Assembly: GCA_018713425.1 (NCBI GenBank)
Contig: DVOT01000044.1
Span: forward strand, 1-15,215
Source: Alectryocaccomicrobium faecavium
Lineage (GTDB): Bacteria; Bacillota; Clostridia; Christensenellales; Aristaeellaceae
Direction: 5' to 3'
DNA: 15,215 nt
A program made the position numbers and the translations under genes. Under the pieces are notes generated by a model. The model searched no databases and was not told where the DNA came from. It worked only from the letters and a program-made list of their open reading frames with translations. Position 1 is the stretch's first letter, and each line of letters begins with the position of its first letter. Positions 13,570 to 15,215 of this stretch are shown here, piece after piece.

Positions 13570-14419
13570 TCTGGAAATCCGAAATTTGTCCAAATCCTTT
13601 GGGGGATTTGCGCTGCGCAATGTCAGCTTTGCCTTGCCAAAGGGCTATATTATGGGATTGATCGGCCCGAATGGTTCTGGAAAAACGACTACGATACAGC
13701 TTATTTTGAATATGCTCCGGCGGGATAGCGGCACAATCAAAGTCCTGGGACGCGATAGCGCCGCCCAGGAACGGGCCATAAAGGCGTCGCTTGGCGTGGT
13801 GTTCGACAGCAGCTGTTTCAGCGACGACTGGCAAGCGGCGCAGGTGGAGCAGGCCATTTCGCCGTTCTACGCCAATTGGAACAAGGATACGTTTGCGCAA
13901 TTGCTGCGCAAATTCCACATTGATCCCACCCGGCGGGGGCGGGAGCTTTCCAGAGGAATGCAAATGAAGCTAATGCTGGCTTGCGCCTTTTCCTACGATG
14001 CAAAGTTGCTGATCCTGGATGAACCCACGAGCGGCCTAGACCCGGTTTCCCGGGATGAACTGCTTTCCATTCTGGCGGCATATATTGAGGACGGCGAACA
14101 CAGCGTGCTGTTTTCCACGCACATCACCGAAGATCTAGAACGGGCAGCCGACTATATCACCTATCTTCGCTATGGCGAGCTGGTTTTCAGCGGCAGCAAA
14201 GAAGAATTTGTGAATGGATTCCGCATGGCAAAGGGCGGCAGGGAAGAATTGACGCCGGAGCTGCGCTCCAGAGCCGCCGGTATCCGCACGTTTTCCACGG
14301 GTTTTGAAGCGCTGATCCGCGCGCAGGACGCCGCGGCCTTTTCCCATTTGGAGATCGAACCGGCGTCCATCGACGAAATTGTCGTGTTCACGAGCAAGGA
14401 GGGTGAAACGCATGCGTGA
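13559..14419 (+). CDS. ABC transporter ATP-binding protein (YtrB-like)
   Basis: The 286-residue ATPase has Walker A GPNGSGKT (36-43), signature LSRGMQMK, Walker B LLILDEPTSGLDP and the H-loop STHI. A C-terminal extension of about 75 residues is typical of export-type ABC-2 ATPases. Where many ABC ATPases have the Q-loop glutamine after GVVF, this one has aspartate (GVVFDSSCF), as seen in some YtrB-like relatives. The ATG at 13559 is 8 bases after GGGAGGG (13544-13550); an ATG at 13553 is possible but too close. It overlaps the GntR gene upstream and the permease gene downstream, so the three are translated together. The probable role is energising export across the cytoplasmic membrane, perhaps for envelope stress or peptide resistance. 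Confidence 0.92.
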   Translation: MIYDLEIRNLSKSFGGFALRNVSFALPKGYIMGLIGPNGSGKTTTIQLILNMLRRDSGTIKVLGRDSAAQERAIKASLGVVFDSSCFSDDWQAAQVEQAISPFYANWNKDTFAQLLRKFHIDPTRRGRELSRGMQMKLMLACAFSYDAKLLILDEPTSGLDPVSRDELLSILAAYIEDGEHSVLFSTHITEDLERAADYITYLRYGELVFSGSKEEFVNGFRMAKGGREELTPELRSRAAGIRTFSTGFEALIRAQDAAAFSHLEIEPASIDEIVVFTSKEGETHA

Positions 14420-15062
14420 TTGCTGGAAAACTGCCCGGCTGGATGGCCTCCTTTTATGGCCCTATAAAAAGGCGATCCTCCTTGCCCTGCTGCTGCCCAT
14501 TGCTTTTGCGGCGATCAACCGTTCGCTTTTGACAGGGGTTTCTTTCGCCATGTGTTTTGCGGCCATGACCACGGGCTATCCGTTTTTCCTTGCGGAGAAA
14601 AACCGCATGGAACGCCTGTATGCCATGTTGCCCGTTAGGAAAAGCGCGGTTGTGGCGGGGCGGTATATTGGGGTTCTTCTGCTGGGCGCGGCCGCATTGG
14701 GAATTTCTCTGGCGGCCCAGCCGCTGGTGTTGCGGGCCCTTGGGGAAAAGGTTTCCGCGGCGGACGTTGCCGGCGCGGCCGTTGCTGGGGCGCTGCTGTT
14801 TGCGCTGTATACCGTGTTCCAACTGCCCGGGTATTACAGATTCGGTTTCCTGCGGGGGCGGATATTTATGTACATTCCCGTGGCCGGCTTTCTGGCAACC
14901 CTGCTTTTGCTTTCGCGGGCGCCCGCCGTTTCCCTGTTCTTTGCGCAAACCGTGGGCGGCTCTCCCGCGCCATTTGTCGCACTGGCGCTTGCATTGGTGG
15001 CGGGCATGTACGCCGCATCGCTCGCGTGCTCCATCCAGGTGGTAAAAAACAAGGCGCTGTAA
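14412..15062 (+). CDS. ABC-2 type transporter permease
   Basis: The 216-residue protein has about six hydrophobic segments. The piece YPFFLAEKNRMERLYAMLPVRKSAVVAGRYIGVLLL is the mark of the ABC-2 permease group paired with YtrA/YtrB-type genes (ABC2_membrane_5). The start at 14412 follows AAGGAGGG at about 14397-14403 and overlaps the ATPase gene by 8 bases. Half-size permeases of this kind usually work as a pair with the ATPase dimer. No second permease lies within the window, so it may form a homodimer or pair with a protein encoded further right. The substrate is unknown. Confidence 0.87.
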   Translation: MRDCWKTARLDGLLLWPYKKAILLALLLPIAFAAINRSLLTGVSFAMCFAAMTTGYPFFLAEKNRMERLYAMLPVRKSAVVAGRYIGVLLLGAAALGISLAAQPLVLRALGEKVSAADVAGAAVAGALLFALYTVFQLPGYYRFGFLRGRIFMYIPVAGFLATLLLLSRAPAVSLFFAQTVGGSPAPFVALALALVAGMYAASLACSIQVVKNKAL

Positions 15063-15084
15063 TGGGAAAGGCAGATAGATAAAA

Positions 15085-15204
15085 ATGGATTTTACTGTGC
15101 TGGCAGTGGTTCTCCTGCTCGGCGTGGGGATTCCCCTGCGCAACCGGCGCTTCCGCAAGAGGCGGATGCAAAAAGAACGCAGCGGCAAACGCGAGGAAAA
15201 GTGA
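15085..15204 (+). CDS. Possible small membrane peptide of 39 residues
   Basis: A 39-codon frame starts 22 bases after the permease stop. It encodes one hydrophobic helix (MDFTVLAVVLLLGVGIPL) followed by a strongly basic tail (RNRRFRKRRMQKERSGKREEK). The ribosome binding site is weak (AAAGG at 15067-15071, 13 bases away), but translation could be coupled to the permease. The layout resembles small accessory membrane proteins of transporter operons, and I recognise no family. A GC palindrome CCGCGCGG begins right after the stop at 15205, possibly the start of a terminator cut by the window end. Confidence 0.5.
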   Translation: MDFTVLAVVLLLGVGIPLRNRRFRKRRMQKERSGKREEK

Positions 15205-15215
15205 CCGCGCGGCGG

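Noticed and set aside
1..15215. CRISPR arrays, tRNA or rRNA genes, insertion sequences, toxin-antitoxin pairs
   Set aside because: On reading I saw no regularly spaced repeats, no cloverleaf or rRNA segments, no transposase or terminal inverted repeats, and no paired small toxin and antitoxin genes.

Overview
The window looks like chromosomal DNA of a GC-rich Gram-positive anaerobe, most likely an uncultured gut Clostridia lineage. This is inferred from strong AGGAGG-type ribosome binding sites, consensus sigma-A promoters, an AraC / LplB-type sugar-transport locus, a GH78 glycosidase and a YtrA-type GntR / ABC-2 operon. No RNA gene, CRISPR array, insertion sequence or replication origin was seen.

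Layout. (1) Bases 1 to about 1350 hold the middle of a phage or conjugative-element 'polyvalent' protein: a zincin HExxH domain followed by an LPD3/BECR-like domain. It is open at the left edge and ends abruptly against the 3' end of a host AraC-type regulator gene. (2) Bases 1293-3529 are the AraC gene (minus strand), a divergent promoter region rich in inverted repeats, and the wreck of an LplB-LipO sugar ABC transporter operon. The first permease is truncated, the second permease is absent, and only two joined pieces of the binding protein remain. (3) Bases 3561-5663 encode an apparently intact cytoplasmic GH78-like alpha-L-rhamnosidase. (4) Bases 5722-7647 are a glycerophosphodiesterase and an NAD(P)-dependent glycerol-3-phosphate dehydrogenase behind their own promoter. 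Together they could turn glycerophosphodiesters into DHAP. (5) Bases 7820-10192 are a three-gene unit: SGNH hydrolase, PhnP-like metallo-beta-lactamase-fold phosphodiesterase and class I methyltransferase. It ends in a hairpin and converges on (6) a minus-strand GT28 diacylglycerol-glucosyltransferase-like gene (10211-11344). (7) Bases 11630-13036 encode a MATE efflux transporter with its own promoter and terminator. (8) From 13106 to the right edge lies a YtrA-type GntR repressor, an ABC ATPase, an ABC-2 permease and a possible 39-residue membrane peptide.

How the parts may work together. AraC, the transporter remnant and GH78 are the usual parts of a plant or host glycan utilisation locus, but import through this transporter must be lost if the sequence is correct. 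The GDPD-GpsA pair, the PhnP-like hydrolase, the SGNH esterase and the GT28 enzyme all touch glycerolipid or phosphodiester chemistry; grouping them is an inference from proximity. I found no clear new defence or mobile system. The most notable points are three recombination-like junctions in the first 3.4 kb (real deletions or assembly chimeras), T-loop hairpins just downstream of three different promoters, and a repeat-rich AraC control region.
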